This document shows, piece by piece, positions 6,573 through 8,738 of a DNA stretch of 8,738 nucleotides (the stretch's first letter is position 1; each line of letters begins with the position of its first letter). The notes under the pieces are model-generated. The model searched no databases, had not been told where the DNA came from, and worked only from the letters and a program-made list of their open reading frames with translations. Source of the DNA: an uncultured Campylobacter sp. (GTDB lineage Bacteria; Campylobacterota; Campylobacteria; Campylobacterales; Campylobacteraceae); contig CALCKS010000169.1 of assembly GCA_937965895.1 (NCBI GenBank), positions 1 through 8,738 on the forward strand, read 5' to 3'. The position numbers were made by a program, and so were the translations under genes.

Positions 6573-7370
6573 CTACCTTTTCCACGGCATTAGCGTGATC
6601 TTTAGCGGCTCGATAACCAGATACTCAAAAAGCATAATGATAGCGATAGTAAGCACGACGTAGGCCATCACTTCGGTGGTGTCTAGCATCACGCGCGCGC
6701 TCGCGATCTTTGCGCCCATACCGTCGTTTGCGCCTAACAGCTCGCCCATGATGACGATCTTTACGCCCATGCCCACAGCGACGCTTAGAGAGCTGATGAT
6801 GTGGCTAGTTAGGTGCGGAACGTATAGGTGGCGAATCTTTTTCCAAATGCCCAGTTTATAGGCGTCAAACATCTCCTTTAGCTCCTCGCTAACGCTCATC
6901 ATGCCGACCATCGAGCTAGCAAAGGTTAGCGGCAAAACCGTGATAATGATCGTAAAAATAGTGCTCGCGTTTCCAAACCCGAACCAAAATATAGCTAAAA
7001 CGATCCAAATAATAGGCGGCATAGAAAGCAGCGTAGTGATAACCGGCTTTAAAAACGCAGCAAAGCTTTTATACGCGCCCGCAACCAGCCCCAGCGTGAT
7101 ACCGATGGCACAGGCCGTGCCGACTCCGACTAGCGAGCGCACGAGAGTGATGTTTATCTCGCTGTTTTTATAGTCCGCCAAAAGCTCGTACGCCCGCACG
7201 AAAACGGCCTGCGGAGCCGGGAGCAAAAACTCTCCTCCCAGCTCGCTGCCGATCTGCCAAAGCGCGATGATAAGCGCGATCGTCGCAAGGCCGCTAAGGC
7301 CGCCCCAAAGGTAGTCTGCAACCTTTAAAAACGCGCCGCGGTTTTTTTTGACGTTATCTATAAGTATCAT
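6573..7370 (-). CDS. ABC importer permease of the nitrate/sulfonate/taurine type (SsuC/TauC-like)
   Basis: This is the inner-membrane channel subunit of the importer, 265 residues with about six membrane segments (about 25-42, 80-100, 107-130, 136-158, 193-212 and 236-255). The LLPAPQAVFVRAYELL stretch after the first segment is characteristic of SsuC/TauC permeases. The EAA loop that docks to the ATPase is at about 163-190 (EELKEMFDAYKLGIWKKIRHLYVP), with the expected glycine at 174. The NDGMGAKIASARVMLDTTEVMAYVVL block near the end is also typical. The ATG overlaps the stop codon of the binding-protein gene as ATGA (7367-7370), and only a weak ribosome site (AAGAG) precedes it, so translation should depend on the upstream gene. 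The protein looks complete and presumably works as a homodimer. Confidence 0.92.
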   Translation of the reverse strand: MILIDNVKKNRGAFLKVADYLWGGLSGLATIALIIALWQIGSELGGEFLLPAPQAVFVRAYELLADYKNSEINITLVRSLVGVGTACAIGITLGLVAGAYKSFAAFLKPVITTLLSMPPIIWIVLAIFWFGFGNASTIFTIIITVLPLTFASSMVGMMSVSEELKEMFDAYKLGIWKKIRHLYVPHLTSHIISSLSVAVGMGVKIVIMGELLGANDGMGAKIASARVMLDTTEVMAYVVLTIAIIMLFEYLVIEPLKITLMPWKR

Positions 7371-8329
7371 AAAAATAGGCTCTTATCAGGCATTTTACCG
7401 CCGAGCAACTTTGGATTAAACTCGAAAATTTGCTCAAAAAATGCCATCACGTCGTCTTGCAACTCATGCGCTTTTGTTACAGTCAAATTTGCCTTATCAA
7501 AAGCCCCGGCCAGCGCAGGCTCTGGAGCCGGCAGATACTCGGCGCCGATTTTAGCCGCGCTTTGTTTGTTTTCCAGTATCCATTTTAGCGCGTTCGTTAG
7601 ATCGGCGTGCAGCGTCTCAAAAAGCGTGCGATTTGCCTCGTAGTAGTCCACGTTTACGATGATGCCCGCCATCGGGATGTATGGCTTGGCATTAAAGCTC
7701 TCGCCCCAAGTTTTAGGAAAATCAAGCCCGTAATGCACGGCTACGCCCGCTTTTTTACCGCGCAAAATCGTCGCCTCGCTAAGAGGCTGCGGCACGATAA
7801 GCACGTCGTAGTTCTTTTGGATAAACAGCCCAACCGCTTCAGGCGGAGTCTGGGTGTACGTGATGTCAAGCTTGCTCGCGTCTATGCCGCGTTTCTTGCA
7901 AAGCGCGCGTAGCACAAGATCGGGCATATCGTTTTTAAACGGCATTATGATTTTTTTGCCGACGAAGTCCTCTAGCGTCTTGATGCTCTCGTCCTTTATC
8001 ATCGCGTTCATGACGCCTAGCGTGAGCAAATTTAACATCGCGAAATTTAACCCCTGGTTTCGCAGGTTTGCAGCAACGTTTGAGGGCGACATAGTGACCT
8101 TGATATCGCCGCTAGCCACGCCCGCGCGCAGGACGTCCGGAGTGTTCCAGATGCGCAGTTTCACGTCGTGCGTCTTAGCTAGCTCGCCTTGCATACTTGC
8201 TACGGCCATTATCACGCTAGGGATCGCAGGCGCGCCCCACATCGTAAAGTTTTCCTTCGCAAAAAGGCTAGGAGCCATCGTCGTAGCGCCCAGCGCCGCG
8301 CCGAGTCCTAAAAATCCTCGTCTGTTCAT
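7367..8329 (-). CDS. Tat-exported substrate-binding protein of a NitT/TauT-type ABC importer
   Basis: This is the periplasmic substrate-capture subunit, 320 residues. The N-terminus carries a twin-arginine signal (NRRGFLGLGAALGATT, Arg3 and Arg4) with likely cleavage after SLFA at residue 24. The mature part is a periplasmic-binding fold of the NMT1/SsuA kind, with WGAPAIPSVIMAVASMQGEL at the start, an LRAGVASGDIKVTMSPSNVAANL block and KTLEDFVGKKIIMPFKNDMPDLVLRAL in the first lobe. The family covers nitrate, sulfonate, taurine, thiamine-precursor and related binders, and I cannot name the ligand. Tat export implies that it folds before crossing the membrane, which is unusual for simple solute binders. 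AAGGAG at 8336-8341, six bases before the ATG, fixes the start. It is the first gene of the four-gene operon. Confidence 0.88.
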   Translation of the reverse strand: MNRRGFLGLGAALGATTMAPSLFAKENFTMWGAPAIPSVIMAVASMQGELAKTHDVKLRIWNTPDVLRAGVASGDIKVTMSPSNVAANLRNQGLNFAMLNLLTLGVMNAMIKDESIKTLEDFVGKKIIMPFKNDMPDLVLRALCKKRGIDASKLDITYTQTPPEAVGLFIQKNYDVLIVPQPLSEATILRGKKAGVAVHYGLDFPKTWGESFNAKPYIPMAGIIVNVDYYEANRTLFETLHADLTNALKWILENKQSAAKIGAEYLPAPEPALAGAFDKANLTVTKAHELQDDVMAFFEQIFEFNPKLLGGKMPDKSLFL

Positions 8330-8506
8330 AACTTTCTCCTTGTATTAAGATTTTAAATTTTATTTCGTTTCGCTTTGCGGCTCGCCCCCAGGCGTTAAAT
8401 TTGATCGTAAAATTTAATAGCTAAATTTGACCCGTCCAGACCCGCACCGCAAAAATGCTAAATTTACTCGAGGCAAATTCGAGCTTACCTCAACTTATTT
8501 TTGATA
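8330..8506 (-). promoter_or_regulatory. Long 5' leader of the importer-nnrS operon
   Basis: From the predicted transcription start (about 8500) to the ATG there are about 170 untranslated bases. Hairpins visible on the minus strand are arms 8484-8491/8470-8477 (GAGGTAAG with TTTGCCTC, two G-U pairs, 6-base loop), a competing CTCGA/TCGAG pair at 8479-8483/8467-8471, and CGCC/GGCG at 8391-8394/8383-8386. A 10-base spaced direct repeat of GACCCG lies at 8429-8444 on the plus strand. I do not recognise a known riboswitch class. Confidence 0.4.
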
Positions 8507-8512
8507 ATTATA
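8507..8512 (-). promoter_or_regulatory. -10 box of the importer-nnrS operon
   Basis: The minus strand reads TTGGGTATAATTATC, with a perfect TATAAT followed by an AT-rich stretch. Upstream lies a very AT-rich block (8520-8605), as usual for Campylobacter promoters. An inverted repeat immediately upstream (8515-8537) overlaps where RNA polymerase would sit. Confidence 0.55.
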
Positions 8513-8514
8513 CC

Positions 8515-8537
8515 CAAGATTTAAATCAAAAATCTTG
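8515..8537. promoter_or_regulatory. Inverted repeat, candidate operator of the importer-nnrS operon
   Basis: A perfect 8-bp inverted repeat CAAGATTT-N7-AAATCTTG begins three bases upstream of the -10 box and is centred about 26 bases before the predicted transcription start. Nested within it on the minus strand is TTGAT-TTAA-ATCTT (8516-8529), which matches an FNR-type box (TTGAT-N4-ATCAA) at eight of ten positions. The position fits repression better than activation. Confidence 0.45.
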
Positions 8538-8589
8538 ATCTAAATTTTGATTTTTTGTTGATTTGATTCATTAAATTTGGACAGTAAAT

Positions 8590-8738
8590 TTAAAATTTGA
8601 TAAAACGACTTTCAACTTTTACTTTCTTGTTATGTGGGAAGGGGCTTGAATTACGCTCTGCTTTGCAGTTGCGAGGCAAAGCTGAAGCAAAAGAGCTCCC
8701 TTTTATATCCGCCTTTCTCTTTTCTTTGGGAGAGGAAG
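8590..8738 (-). other. Possible C-terminal tail of a minus-strand gene, or a structured noncoding stretch
   Basis: On the minus strand one frame is open from the right edge for 49 codons to a TAA at 8590-8592. It reads as a Lys/Ser/Arg-rich tail ending VKVESRFIKF, with no family I recognise. The same DNA also contains a nested hairpin: GCTTTGC/GCAAAGC (8660-8666/8676-8682) inside an outer GCTCT/AGAGC pair (8655-8659/8692-8696), and a purine/pyrimidine-biased end (8712-8738). Either a gene tail or a noncoding repeat-like element is possible, and I lean towards noncoding. No start codon or promoter for a plus-strand gene is evident. Confidence 0.25.

Noticed and set aside
7854..8348. A 164-codon plus-strand open frame antisense to the binding-protein gene
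   Set aside because: It lies opposite a clear Tat-signal binding protein, shows no family pattern and has Ser/Ile-rich content typical of an antisense shadow.
8383..8394. CGCC/GGCG hairpin in the importer leader as an attenuator terminator
   Set aside because: The stem is only four base pairs and the minus-strand sequence after it is A-rich rather than T-rich.

Overview
The window looks like chromosomal DNA from a Campylobacter of the relatively GC-rich oral/gastric group (C. rectus, showae, curvus or concisus type). This is an inference. It rests on the very frequent AAATTT-type words, promoters that show a TATAAT -10 box without a clear -35, AAGGAG ribosome sites, and the gene set (YceI-family periplasmic protein, NnrS, Tat-exported NitT/TauT-type binding protein). 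I see no rRNA, tRNA, IS element, CRISPR array or phage gene.

Layout. Positions 1-435 (minus) hold the N-terminal part of a small two-helix membrane protein that runs off the left edge. A hairpin terminator (525-560) separates it from a YceI-family secreted protein (566-1111, minus). A 374-base divergent intergenic region (1112-1485) follows, with a promoter facing each way. On the plus strand comes a YbhG/YbhF/YbhS-like export operon: a lipoprotein HlyD-type adaptor (1486-2447), an ABC ATPase (2444-3643) and one ABC-2 permease (3652-4776). The first two genes are broken as read here. The adaptor carries a one-base deletion in a T run at 2203-2206. The ATPase frame has an in-frame TGA at 2624-2626 with no ATG, GTG or TTG start between it and the Walker A region. 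Only the permease is intact.

The permease meets a minus-strand operon tail-to-tail with a single base between the two stop codons. That operon reads, from right to left: Tat-signal substrate-binding protein (7367-8329), inner-membrane permease (6573-7370), ATPase (5877-6566) and an NnrS-family haem-copper membrane protein (4778-5884). Overlaps of 4 and 8 bases and a 6-base gap make it one translationally coupled unit. Coupling a NitT/TauT-type importer to NnrS suggests a role in nitrogen-oxide or nitric oxide physiology, but its substrate cannot be read from the sequence.

The right end (8330-8738) is a leader and promoter region with a perfect 8-bp inverted repeat at the promoter. Beyond it lies a structured stretch that may be the tail of another minus-strand reading frame. 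The points most worth a second look are the double lesion in the export operon, the importer-NnrS operon, and the operator-like dyads at three promoters.
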